Part shown: piece after piece, positions 34,665-42,840 of the stretch
Position numbering within the stretch: the first letter of the stretch is position 1
How the letters are laid out: each line of letters starts with the position of its first letter
Source: Diaphorobacter ruginosibacter
Lineage (GTDB): Bacteria; Pseudomonadota; Gammaproteobacteria; Burkholderiales; Burkholderiaceae_C
DNA length: 64,000 nt
Reading direction: 5' to 3'
NCBI RefSeq assembly: GCF_014395975.1
Contig: NZ_CP060714.1
Span: 496,001 to 560,000, forward strand
The notes under the pieces: model-generated
Seen by the model: the letters and a program-made list of their open reading frames with translations, nothing else
What the model was told of the DNA's origin: nothing
The model's database searches: none
Translations under genes and position numbers: made by a program

Positions 34665-35834
34665 TCAGCGCAAGGCACCGCGCGCATCGACGCGGATGAT
34701 GCTTTCCACCAGGCCGCCGTCGAGGCCGCCGCGCACGCCGATCAGGTAGTCGTGCAGGTTCACCGTGGGGTCGCAGTGCCCCGGGATCAGCCAGACCGTG
34801 GAGCCCAGCGCGGGCAGCCGGCCGTCGGCATTGTCGGGGTGCAGGATGCCATGCTCGTCGCCGCCGTTGGCAAAGCGCAGGCGCGTGGCGTCGCCCTGGC
34901 CATGCACGGCGGGCAGTCCCGATTCGATCGCATGGCTCTTGTGGCCTGCATCGCAGACCGCGTGGCGCCCGCTGCTGGAGATGACCTGTGCCTTCACGAA
35001 CAGCGCATGCTCGAAGGCGGGCTGCGCGGGTTCGCGCTCGTTTCTCGCGTAGTCCGCATCCATGAACAGGAAGGAGCCTGCCTGCAGCTCGCCATACACG
35101 CCGCTGGCGGCTTCATGGATGAGCGTGCCGGTGCCCGAGCCGGTGACCAGCGGCACGGGAATGCCGGCGGCCGTGATCAGGTCACAGGTGCGCCGGACCT
35201 CCTCGATGACCCGCGCGATGGCCTGGTGGCGCTCGCCGACGCCGCGAAGGTGCTGCGCGCTGCCGTGGTAGGCATGCAGGCCCGCGAAGCGCAGCTGCGG
35301 GTGCCCGGTGATAAGCCTCGCCAGTTCCAGGGCCGCCTCGCCGGGTGGAACGCCGCAGCGGCCCTGTCCGACGTCGACCTCGACGAACACATCGATGAGC
35401 GGCCCGCTGCTCATCTCCAGCACGGCCAGCGCCAGCAGCTCGATGCCGATCTCCGAGTCGACCGCCAGGGCCAGCCGCCCGCCACGGGCGTCCAGCATGG
35501 CGCCCAGTTGCGCGACGCGGCGCAGCTTGGTCGGCGCGATGATTTCGTTGCTGATGAAAAGATTGTTCACGCCAAGCACCGCCAGTGCCTCGGCCTCGGA
35601 GAGCTTCTGCACGCAGTGCCCGCATGCGCCTGCCTGCTCGAGCAGATGGGCGATGTCTGCGCTCTTGTGCAGCTTGGCGTGCGGGCGCCAGCGCACACGG
35701 TGCTTGCGCGCGAACTCGGCCATGCGCTGGACGTTGCGGTCCATGGCGTCCAGGTCGATGACGAGCGCGGGTGTTTCGATCTGGTCGACGGATTTTCCTT
35801 GCAGCTGCTGCAGATGGTCAGGAATGGATTTCAT
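34665..35834 (-). CDS. D-threonine aldolase / 3-hydroxyaspartate dehydratase-type PLP enzyme
   Basis: A 389-residue fold-type III PLP enzyme. The N-terminal alanine-racemase-like barrel has E-T-P-A-L-V-I-D-L-D and the PLP lysine in W-R-P-H-A-K-L-H-K (Lys54 by position). The C-terminal domain ends with P-G-H-C-D-P-T-V-N-L-H-D, the metal-binding H-x-C-D-type motif of D-threonine aldolase and D-serine/3-hydroxyaspartate dehydratases. It therefore needs PLP and a divalent metal and acts on D-beta-hydroxy amino acids. Its 5' end overlaps the histidine-phosphatase gene by 17 bp, so they are coexpressed. Aldolase and dehydratase cannot be told apart by eye. Confidence 0.9.
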   Translation of the reverse strand: MKSIPDHLQQLQGKSVDQIETPALVIDLDAMDRNVQRMAEFARKHRVRWRPHAKLHKSADIAHLLEQAGACGHCVQKLSEAEALAVLGVNNLFISNEIIAPTKLRRVAQLGAMLDARGGRLALAVDSEIGIELLALAVLEMSSGPLIDVFVEVDVGQGRCGVPPGEAALELARLITGHPQLRFAGLHAYHGSAQHLRGVGERHQAIARVIEEVRRTCDLITAAGIPVPLVTGSGTGTLIHEAASGVYGELQAGSFLFMDADYARNEREPAQPAFEHALFVKAQVISSSGRHAVCDAGHKSHAIESGLPAVHGQGDATRLRFANGGDEHGILHPDNADGRLPALGSTVWLIPGHCDPTVNLHDYLIGVRGGLDGGLVESIIRVDARGALR

Positions 35835-36462
35835 CTCGGCTTGACTGGTTCAGGTGTTGGGTGTCGGCCCAGCCTACAAGGGAGAGTCCGCTGTCGGGCG
35901 TCCACAGCAGCCGGTTGATGGCCGCATTGGTGAGCTGCCAGGTGCGCGGGGCCTGCAGGTCGAGCCGGGTGGCGAGGCGGTACAGCACGTCCATCACGCC
36001 GCCATGGGCGACGAGCACGATCTGCTCGCCTGGATGCCTGCCCGCCAGCGTGTTGACGGCCGCATCGATGCGCGTACGCAGCATCGTGAGCGATTCACCG
36101 CCGCCCGCGGGCACGAAGTCGGGATCGCGCTTGCGCCAGCGCAGGGCGTCCTCGGGCGACTCGGCCTCGATCTGCGCGAAGGTGCGGCCCTGGAAGTCGC
36201 CGAAGCTGCGTTCGCGCAGTTCCGGGCATGGGGTCAGCGAGGCCCCCGTGGCTTCCGCCACGGCCTGGGCGGTGGCGAATGCGCGCGCCAGATCGCTGCT
36301 GTAGATGGCATGGATGTTCTCGTCCGCAAGCGCCTTGGCGGCCTGTTGCGCCTGCCACTGGCCCACGTCGTTGAGCGGGATGTCCAGGTGTCCCTGGATG
36401 CGGGTGTCCACGTTCCAGGCGGTTTCTCCGTGGCGGATGGCGATGATGCGGGTGACGTGCAT
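35818..36462 (-). CDS. Histidine phosphatase family protein
   Basis: A 214-residue phosphoglycerate-mutase-like phosphatase. The catalytic motif R-H-G-E is at residues 10-13, and the second catalytic His is in V-L-V-A-H-G-G-V-M. The acidic proton-donor region E-L-R-E-R-S-F-G-D-F-Q-G is typical of GpmB/CobC-like enzymes. It is cytoplasmic. It overlaps the downstream PLP-enzyme gene by 17 bp. The substrate cannot be named; members include phosphoserine, ribazole-phosphate and phosphoglycerate phosphatases. Confidence 0.9.
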   Translation of the reverse strand: MHVTRIIAIRHGETAWNVDTRIQGHLDIPLNDVGQWQAQQAAKALADENIHAIYSSDLARAFATAQAVAEATGASLTPCPELRERSFGDFQGRTFAQIEAESPEDALRWRKRDPDFVPAGGGESLTMLRTRIDAAVNTLAGRHPGEQIVLVAHGGVMDVLYRLATRLDLQAPRTWQLTNAAINRLLWTPDSGLSLVGWADTQHLNQSSRDEIHS

Positions 36463-36642
36463 GCTGGCGAAAGGCCTGGGGCGCAGGCGTAGGAAAAAAG
36501 ACGAAATGCGAAGGCAATCATGCCATTCTCACGCGATTTTCATGCGGGTTTCATGCAATCGGCCCGTCAAAGGGACTGTTCGTGTCGGCGTTGGTGAAAT
36601 CCCGAGGGCCACGGCTGGTGGGCCCAACAGGGCGCGAGACGC

Positions 36643-36678
36643 AAAAAAGCCGATGCGCCCGCAGGGCGGCATCGGCTT
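36643..36678 (-). terminator. Intrinsic terminator after the DUF2501 gene
   Basis: On the minus strand a stem built from GCCGATGC/GCATCGGC, continued by GCCC/GGGC with one bulged base, is followed by six T residues. It lies 29 bp past the stop of the DUF2501 gene and fits a classic Rho-independent terminator. Confidence 0.8.
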
Positions 36679-36706
36679 GGCGTCAGTCGTGACAGGGACT
36701 TGCCCC

Positions 36707-37171
36707 TCAGAGCAGGGACTTGGCGTTGTCCAGAACGAAGTCGCAGGCCTTTTCCTTGATGCTGCCCTTGACCTTGTCGAGGCTGAACGATTTGCCGTCC
36801 TTTCCGGTCACCATGCCCGAGAGTCCGCCCAGATAGCCTTCATCCTTGGGCTCTTCCTTGGGGCCGAGGCCGATCTTGCCCAGCAGCTGGTCCTTCACCT
36901 GTGCGGCCTTGTCGGCGTTCAGGTAGTTGTTCTTCATGCAGTAGGTGATCACGCCCGCGGCGTTGCTGGCCGTGCCGGAGCCCGTCAGCCCCATGGCCGA
37001 GAGGGCGGAGGCATCGGCGCCGCCGCCCAATGCACCGGCGAGGCCGGAGCTGCTGCCGGAGCCGCTGCCCATCTTGTCGCGCAGGGCATCGCCCAGGCCG
37101 GATGCGCTGGCGGTTGCGCCGGCACCGAGGAGCATGGCGCACAGGAGTGTGGAGGTAGCGAGTGTTTTCAT
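36707..37171 (-). CDS. DUF2501 family exported protein (YjjA-like)
   Basis: A 154-residue small exported protein. The start at 37171 opens a Sec signal peptide (M-K-T-L-A-T-S-T-L-L-C-A-M-L-L-G-A-G) with cleavage near A-S-A-S. The mature part is Gly/Ser-rich (residues ~25-55) and then carries the DUF2501 pattern N-A-A-G-V-I-T-Y-C-M-K-N-N-Y-L and K-x-K-A-C-D-F-V-L. Two Cys residues could form a disulfide. It is monocistronic, with its own terminator downstream. The role of this family, including E. coli YjjA, is unknown. Confidence 0.85.
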   Translation of the reverse strand: MKTLATSTLLCAMLLGAGATASASGLGDALRDKMGSGSGSSSGLAGALGGGADASALSAMGLTGSGTASNAAGVITYCMKNNYLNADKAAQVKDQLLGKIGLGPKEEPKDEGYLGGLSGMVTGKDGKSFSLDKVKGSIKEKACDFVLDNAKSLL

Positions 37172-37326
37172 GCTGACTGTCCTTGAGAGGGTTCGAAAGA
37201 GGGCCGGCAGGTGTTCTGCCGGCGTGGACACTGTTCTTTTGACCTTAGCACGCAGGGCAGTTCACAAATGTGGAACTTTGCAAACACCATCGAGCGAAGG
37301 TGTTGCCGGTTGTGAATGTGCCGGGC

Positions 37327-37992
37327 TCAGCGGGCTGCGGCTTGTGCGGGCACGGCGAGGCCGGTGGCGGTGTCCACCTGCGTCCTGACGGTGCGCTTGC
37401 CTGGCGCGGGGCGGGGAAAGCCTGCCAGGGCCTGCTGGAAGAGCACGCCGTAGACGGCGGGGTCGTTGGTCCACACGTCCTCGTAGACGGCCGAGGTCTC
37501 GTACACGATCTTCTGGGTATGGGCATCCCGCAGGACCAGGCTGACCTTGCGGTGGTAGAGCGGCGTGGGTGCGTCCATCATCCAGCCGGCACCCCAGCCG
37601 AAGCCCCGGCCATAACCGAAGCCGTAGCGGCCATAGAACGGCCCGGGGCCGAAGTAGGGATAGGGACCGTAGGCCGGGCCCCAGTAGGGATTGGGAACGA
37701 ACCCGGCCTCCGCGCCGATCTGCAGAACGAGGCTGGCATTGGCGTCGTCACGCTGCAGGCCGACGCTGGACAGCGCCTGCTGGGCCTGGGCCTCGATGGC
37801 GTCGAAGTGTACGGCGTTCTCGGCCTGCGAGGGCAGGCGCTCCAGGCGATACGTGGGCGGTACCGGCAGCTCGGAGAGCGTGGAGTAGCTCTGCACATCG
37901 CTCTCCACCGTGCGTACGGTGGAGCAGCCGGCCAGCAGCAGGGCGGCCAGAGCCAGGACGGGAAGGTATAGGTGCCGAAGCGAGAGGGTCAT
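37327..37992 (-). CDS. DUF4136-type outer-membrane lipoprotein
   Basis: A 221-residue lipoprotein with lipobox L-L-L-A-G-C in a hydrophobic leader, opened at the ATG 37992. The mature domain fits DUF4136. A Gly/Tyr/Phe/Pro-rich insertion (Y-W-G-P-A-Y-G-P-Y-P-Y-F-G-P) at about residues 105-145 is typical of these proteins. It stands alone, 155 bp from the DUF2501 gene and 158 bp from ttcA, on the same strand. No enzymatic motif is visible. Confidence 0.82.
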   Translation of the reverse strand: MTLSLRHLYLPVLALAALLLAGCSTVRTVESDVQSYSTLSELPVPPTYRLERLPSQAENAVHFDAIEAQAQQALSSVGLQRDDANASLVLQIGAEAGFVPNPYWGPAYGPYPYFGPGPFYGRYGFGYGRGFGWGAGWMMDAPTPLYHRKVSLVLRDAHTQKIVYETSAVYEDVWTNDPAVYGVLFQQALAGFPRPAPGKRTVRTQVDTATGLAVPAQAAAR

Positions 37993-38150
37993 GGAGTCAA
38001 TCCAGCAAGAACGGTGCGCCAAGCACCAGAAAGGCAATGGTGAACTGATTTCCCTTGGGAGACCAGTCCTGCCCGTACAGTGATTGTTGGATTGCTCTGC
38101 TTCGGCCGAGTTCAGCGGAGTTCCGCAGCGCCTTCAGTGCGCCTGGGCGC

Positions 38151-39104
38151 TCACGACAACTGGACGACCTGCACGCCGGGCAGGCCCGGCGTGGTGGGCA
38201 GCTCTTCGTGATCGAAGGCCATGTCGCCGTTCGGGTCGGCGATGCCGGTGGCCTTGGCGTTCTTGAAGTCGTGCAGCTCGGGGTCCATCATGTGCGTGGT
38301 GACGATATTGCCCATCGCGCGGAACATGCTCTCGATGCGGCCGGGGAACTTCTTGTCCCACTCGCGCAGCATCTCGCCGACCGCCACGCGCTGCAGGCCG
38401 TCCTGGCTGCCGCACAGGTTGCACGGAATGATCGGGAAGCCCTGGTACTGCGCCCAGCGGATGGTGTCCTTCTCGGGGACATAGGCCATGGGACGGATCA
38501 CCACGTGCTTGCCATCGTCCGAGACGAGCTTGGGCGGCATGCCCTTCATGCGACCGCCATAGAACATGTTGAGCATCAGCGTCTGGACGATGTCGTCGCG
38601 GTGATGGCCGAGCGCCACCTTGGTGCAGCCCAGCTTGTCGGCCACCGAGTACAGGATCGCGCGGCGCAGGCGCGAGCACAGTCCGCAGGTGGTCTTGCCT
38701 TCGGGGATCACGCGCTTGACGACGCTGTAGGTGTCCTGCGTCTCGATGTGGTAGTCCACGCCGATGCTCCGGAAGTAGTCGGGCAGGACATGGTCGGGAA
38801 AGCCCGGCTGCTTCTGGTCGAGGTTCACCGCCACCAGGTCGAACTTCACCGGAGCGCGTTTCTGCAGCTTGCGCAGGATGTCCAGCATCGTGTAGCTGTC
38901 CTTGCCGCCGGACATGCAGACCATGACCTTGTCGCCTTCTTCGATCATGTTGAAGTCGGTGATGGCGCGGCCCACTTCGCGGCACAGGCGTTTTTCGAGC
39001 TTGATCTGCTCGCGTTCGATCTTGATCTTGCCGGGCTGCGCGGCGGCATCGGCTTCGGCAGCGGCCTCTTCGGCAATCCACGGGTTGTCAGTAATAGCGT
39101 TCAT
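38151..39104 (-). CDS. ttcA: tRNA 2-thiocytidine(32) synthetase TtcA
   Basis: TtcA thiolates C32 of certain tRNAs using ATP and a [4Fe-4S] cluster. The 317-residue protein has the PP-loop S-G-G-K-D-S at residues 65-70 and the cluster cysteines C140-x2-C143 and C228 (in C-N-L-C). The extended acidic N-terminus is slightly longer than in E. coli. It lies on the same strand as folB/folM, 263 bp from folB, a linkage common in this bacterial group. Confidence 0.97.
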   Translation of the reverse strand: MNAITDNPWIAEEAAAEADAAAQPGKIKIEREQIKLEKRLCREVGRAITDFNMIEEGDKVMVCMSGGKDSYTMLDILRKLQKRAPVKFDLVAVNLDQKQPGFPDHVLPDYFRSIGVDYHIETQDTYSVVKRVIPEGKTTCGLCSRLRRAILYSVADKLGCTKVALGHHRDDIVQTLMLNMFYGGRMKGMPPKLVSDDGKHVVIRPMAYVPEKDTIRWAQYQGFPIIPCNLCGSQDGLQRVAVGEMLREWDKKFPGRIESMFRAMGNIVTTHMMDPELHDFKNAKATGIADPNGDMAFDHEELPTTPGLPGVQVVQLS

Positions 39105-39367
39105 GGCGGTTCACCACAGTCCGGCTGGCGCGCGACCTCTGCGTCGCAGGGGCGGTCACGCGCGCTGGCCGTCCATCGGGGGGTTGTGTACAACTCTGGC
39201 GTCGGGGCCAGACACGCGGCGTCGGGCGGGCGGGGAGGGCGGATGGACTCTCTTCCACCGGTTTCGCGGACGCGGCAAGCCCCGATTGTCGCATGCAAGT
39301 CGATTTCGGCGCTTGGCCGGGGGCTGCCCATGGCGCTGGTGAAACGCCGGACCCCGAGGTCGTCAGG

Positions 39368-39739
39368 TCACCACTGCCCGGTTTCCACCCGGATCGCCAC
39401 TTCGCAGTCGTCGAAGATCTCCAGCTTGGCGATCCTCACCCGCACGCCGCGCACGCCGGGCAACTGCATCAGGCGCTGTGCGACCTTGCCGATCAGGCTT
39501 TCGAGCAGGTTCACATGCTCGGCGCGGCATTCATCGATGATGATCTGGCGCACCTTGCGGTAGTCCAGTACGTGAAGGATGTCGTCATCGCGCGGGGCGA
39601 GGGGCTGGGGTCCGAGATTCAGCTCGGCATCCACCTGGATCGGCTGCGGAGCGAGTTTCTCCTGCGCAAGGATTCCGAGGTTGGCGTCGAAGCGCAAGCC
39701 CGTCAAGGTCAGTATCTGGGTGCCGGCGGCGTGGTGCAT
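39368..39739 (-). CDS. folB: Dihydroneopterin aldolase-type protein FolB
   Basis: A 123-residue T-fold protein that converts dihydroneopterin to 6-hydroxymethyl-dihydropterin in folate synthesis. Landmarks are L-T-G-L-R-F-D-A-N-L-G-I near the start, D-Y-R-K-V in the middle and the catalytic-region stretch L-L-E-S-L-I-G-K-V-A-Q-R-L. The bifunctional L-threonine-like relatives FolX cannot be excluded. It is 51 bp downstream of the SDR gene on the same strand, reinforcing a pterin role for both. Confidence 0.92.
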   Translation of the reverse strand: MHHAAGTQILTLTGLRFDANLGILAQEKLAPQPIQVDAELNLGPQPLAPRDDDILHVLDYRKVRQIIIDECRAEHVNLLESLIGKVAQRLMQLPGVRGVRVRIAKLEIFDDCEVAIRVETGQW

Positions 39740-39790
39740 GGTGAATCCGAAAATCTGGAAGGCAAAAAAGAGGATGGCGCGTCGCGCTGC

Positions 39791-40585
39791 TCACATCAGC
39801 GAGAAGTCGCGCTCGAAGCGCATCAGGTGCTGGCCGCCATCGACCAGCAGTGTGGTGCCGGTGATCGAGCGGTTGCCGAGGGCGAACTGCACCGTGGCGG
39901 CCACGTCGGCCGGCGTGGATGACTTCCCCAGCGGGCTCAGGCGGTGCAATTGCTCGAACTTCTCGCCCTCGAGCATGTGGCTCGTGAGCGTGAGCCCCGG
40001 TGCCACGCCCACCACGCGCACCAGCGGCGCCAGGGCCAGCGACAGCATCGTGCCGGCAGCCTCCAGCGCGGCCTTGGAGAGGGTGTAGCTCAGGAAGTCG
40101 GGGTTCTGGTTCCAGAGCTTCTGGTCCAGCAGGTTGACGACGGCGCCCTGTGCATCGCCCTCGCCACCCTCCAAGCGCTGCCGCAGGTGCGCATGCAGCG
40201 CCTGGGCCAGCAGGATCGGCGCGCCCGTGTTGCTGCGCAGGTGCTGGTCGAGCCGGGCATAGCCGAAGGTCTCGGCGTGGTCGTGCTCGAACAGCGAGGC
40301 GCTGTTGACCACTGCGTCCACGTGGCCGAAGCGGGCGATCACGCGCGGCAGCAGCGAGCGCACGTCGCTCTCGTCGGCGAAATCGGCGGCAAAGCGCGCG
40401 CTGTCGCCCGACAGCGCGGCGCAGCGGGACTCCGTCTCCCTGGCCTCCTGTTCGCTTGAGCGGTAGTGCACGGCCACCTGCCAGCCGCCGGCCGCCAGCG
40501 CAAGTGCGATCTCGCGCCCCAGGCGCTTGGCGGCGCCGGTCACGAGAACGGTGCGCTGACGTTCAGGTCGTGCAAAGGTGGGCAT
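39791..40585 (-). CDS. FolM/pteridine-reductase-like short-chain dehydrogenase
   Basis: A 264-residue SDR. The cofactor motif is T-G-A-A-K-R-L-G at residues 16-23; the T-G-x3-R-x-G form is the signature of NADPH-dependent pteridine reductases and FolM, distinct from ordinary T-G-x3-G-x-G SDRs. The active-site Y-T-L-S-K is present. It would reduce dihydrofolate or dihydromonapterin. The start at 40585 is only 17 bp from the divergent midA start. Being next to folB supports a pterin substrate; folate reduction versus monapterin synthesis is open. Confidence 0.88.
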   Translation of the reverse strand: MPTFARPERQRTVLVTGAAKRLGREIALALAAGGWQVAVHYRSSEQEARETESRCAALSGDSARFAADFADESDVRSLLPRVIARFGHVDAVVNSASLFEHDHAETFGYARLDQHLRSNTGAPILLAQALHAHLRQRLEGGEGDAQGAVVNLLDQKLWNQNPDFLSYTLSKAALEAAGTMLSLALAPLVRVVGVAPGLTLTSHMLEGEKFEQLHRLSPLGKSSTPADVAATVQFALGNRSITGTTLLVDGGQHLMRFERDFSLM

Positions 40586-40602
40586 TGGAGGACAATCGGG
40601 GG

Positions 40603-41748
40603 GTGAACACATCAATAGATTCCTCAAGTTTAACGAGCGCGCTCAGGCAGCACATCGAAGAGGCCATTCGTGCGGCGGGTGGCTGGCTGGCATTCGACCG
40701 CTTCATGGAGCTGGCGCTGTACACGCCGGGCCTGGGCTACTACGCCAACGGCACGGCCAAGTTCGGCACCATGCCGCAGTCGGGCAGCGACTTCGTGACC
40801 GCACCGGAGCTCTCGCCGCTGTTCGGCTGGGCCCTGGCGCAGCAGGTGCGCGAGGCGCTCGACGCTTCGGGAACCGATGAAATCTGGGAATTCGGCGCGG
40901 GCACGGGCGCGCTGGCCAGGCAATTGCTCGAGGCGCTGGGCAGCCGCGTCAAGCGCTACACCATCGTCGATCTCTCCGGCAGCCTGCGGGCCCGCCAGAA
41001 GCAGGCCCTGGACGCCTTTGGCGATCAGGTGGCATGGGCCGAGCAATTGCCGGATGCCATCGAGGGCGTGATCGTCGGCAACGAAGTGCTCGATGCCATG
41101 CCCGTCAAGCTCGTCCACCGGCTGGGCGGCGAGCATGACGGCGTGTGGCATGAGCGCGGCGTGGTGCTGGCCGAAGGCGAAGAAGGAGAAGACGGAAAAA
41201 AGGGCCCCGGCTTCGCCTGGGAAGACCGGGTCACCGATCTGCGCCCGCCGGTGGATGGCATCCCGGGCCCGCAGGACTATCTCACCGAGCTGCAGCCGCA
41301 GGGCGAGGCGTTCATCCGGACGATTGCCGATCGTCTGAAGCGCGGCGCGGCCATCTTCATCGACTACGGTTTCCCGGAGGGCGAGTTCTTCCATCCGCAG
41401 CGCCACATGGGTACGCTGGTGTGCCACCGCGCGCACATGGTGGACTTCGACCCGCTCGTCGACGTGGGCCTGAAGGACATCACGGCACACGTCAACTTCA
41501 CCGGCATGGCGCTGGCGGCGCAGGATGCGGGCATGCAGGTGCTCGGCTACACCAACCAGGCGCATTTCCTGCTCAACTGCGGCATCGCGGAAGAGATGCA
41601 GAAGCGCGAGCAGAAGGAACGTTCGCAGGCCGCCAAGCTTGTGATGGAGCACGAAATGGGCGAGCTGTTCAAGGTGCTGATGCTCGGCGTGGGCGAGCCC
41701 TGGCTGCCGCGCGGTTTCTCGCACGGCGACCGCACGCACCGGCTCTGA
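40603..41748 (+). CDS. MidA/NDUFAF7-family SAM-dependent methyltransferase (DUF185)
   Basis: A 381-residue class-I methyltransferase of the MidA family, whose mitochondrial member methylates a complex-I subunit arginine. It shows the SAM motif E-F-G-A-G-T-G-A-L-A, the family stretch T-P-G-L-G-Y-Y-A-N and F-I-D-Y-G-F-P. The GTG start at 40603 is chosen: it follows GGAGG by 11 bases and there is no nearby ATG in frame. The frame stays open upstream but only antisense to the SDR gene. It is followed by a DUF2905 gene at 33 bp. The bacterial target is not established. Confidence 0.9.
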   Translation: MNTSIDSSSLTSALRQHIEEAIRAAGGWLAFDRFMELALYTPGLGYYANGTAKFGTMPQSGSDFVTAPELSPLFGWALAQQVREALDASGTDEIWEFGAGTGALARQLLEALGSRVKRYTIVDLSGSLRARQKQALDAFGDQVAWAEQLPDAIEGVIVGNEVLDAMPVKLVHRLGGEHDGVWHERGVVLAEGEEGEDGKKGPGFAWEDRVTDLRPPVDGIPGPQDYLTELQPQGEAFIRTIADRLKRGAAIFIDYGFPEGEFFHPQRHMGTLVCHRAHMVDFDPLVDVGLKDITAHVNFTGMALAAQDAGMQVLGYTNQAHFLLNCGIAEEMQKREQKERSQAAKLVMEHEMGELFKVLMLGVGEPWLPRGFSHGDRTHRL

Positions 41749-41781
41749 GAGCGTGTTGAACCCGATCGAAAGGCAGGGAAC

Positions 41782-41976
41782 ATGATCCGCTGGGCCATCG
41801 TCGTCTTTCTGGCGCTCATCCTCATTGACGCCGTTGCGCCGTGGTTGCGCAAGCTGGGGCTGGGGCGCCTGCCCGGGGATTTTCATTTCCGCCTGTTCGG
41901 GCGCGACTGGTTCATCCCCTTGTCGAGCACGCTGGTGCTCAGCGGCCTGCTGAGCCTGATCGTGCGCTACGTGTAG
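41782..41976 (+). CDS. DUF2905 small membrane protein
   Basis: A 64-residue inner-membrane protein with two hydrophobic segments (I-V-V-F-L-A-L-I-L-I and the C-terminal L-V-L-S-G-L-L-S-L-I-V) flanking the conserved G-R-L-P-G-D-F-H of DUF2905. It lies 33 bp after midA on the same strand and ends 4 bp before the convergent reductase gene. Function unknown. Confidence 0.85.
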   Translation: MIRWAIVVFLALILIDAVAPWLRKLGLGRLPGDFHFRLFGRDWFIPLSSTLVLSGLLSLIVRYV

Positions 41977-41980
41977 CGGC

Positions 41981-42658
41981 TCACGGCAGGCCCGGGGGGA
42001 GGCCGGTGCCGGGGCCTCGCAGCAGCACGACATGCGTGGCCTTCTCCGAGGCCGTGAACTCGGCGCATGCATATCCCAGGGCCCGCAGGTCGATGCCCTC
42101 GAACAGCGACTCGCCGCGGCCGAGCAGCACCGGCGAGATGGCAATGTGCAGTTCGTCGATCAGGCCTTCGCGAAGGTATTGCCGGATCGTGGCCGGGCCG
42201 CCGCCGATGCGCACATCCTTTCCGGACGCCGCCACCCGTGCGCGCTCGAGCGCCTCGTGGATGCCTCCAGTCACGAAGTGAAAGGTCGTGCCGCCTTCCA
42301 TGACCAGAGGTGCGCGTGCGTGGTGGGTGAGCACGAAGACCGGAACATGGTAGGGCGGGCTGTCGCCCCACCAGCCTTTCCACTGGTCGTCGGGCCAGTC
42401 TCCACGGATGGGGCCGAACATGTTGCGGCCCAGGATCCAGGCACCCACGTTGCGAAAGCCGCGTGCGGCGAAATCATCGTCCACGCCGCTCGTGCCGTCG
42501 TCCTTGCCGAACAGCGACCGCTGGAACGTGCGTGTCGGAAGCAGCCACTGGTGAAGATCGGTACCGCCCACCCCAAGCGGATGCTGCAAGTCCTGATCGG
42601 GGCCCGCTCCGTATCCGTCCAGCGAGATGGTGAAGCCTTCCACGCGAACTCGAGTCAT
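41981..42658 (-). CDS. Dihydrofolate reductase-family (RibD C-terminal-like) protein
   Basis: A 225-residue protein of the RibD C-terminal/DHFR-like superfamily. The core shows the nucleotide-binding sections W-I-L-G-R-N-M-F-G-P and I-G-G-G-P-A-T-I-R-Q-Y-L, and the family ending I-D-E-L-H-I-A-I-S-P-V-L-L-G-R-G-E-S. It likely binds NADPH and reduces an unknown substrate; true FolA function is not implied. It is a single gene divergent from the ROK kinase gene across 182 bp. Confidence 0.87.
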   Translation of the reverse strand: MTRVRVEGFTISLDGYGAGPDQDLQHPLGVGGTDLHQWLLPTRTFQRSLFGKDDGTSGVDDDFAARGFRNVGAWILGRNMFGPIRGDWPDDQWKGWWGDSPPYHVPVFVLTHHARAPLVMEGGTTFHFVTGGIHEALERARVAASGKDVRIGGGPATIRQYLREGLIDELHIAISPVLLGRGESLFEGIDLRALGYACAEFTASEKATHVVLLRGPGTGLPPGLP

Positions 42659-42840
42659 CGTCTGTCTCCTTGGTCAAGCGGCCGACATTGTGCGGATTGG
42701 AACCATAGATTCTTCGCTGGGATTGCGCAACTTGGGGGAGTCCCTGCCGGCAAAGCGGTGAAATCCTGCATGGCCGGTCGGTTGCGGCAAGATGTTCCCA
42801 TGAAGGATTTCCGCATCGGCAAGGCGGGCAAGGAGGCCGG

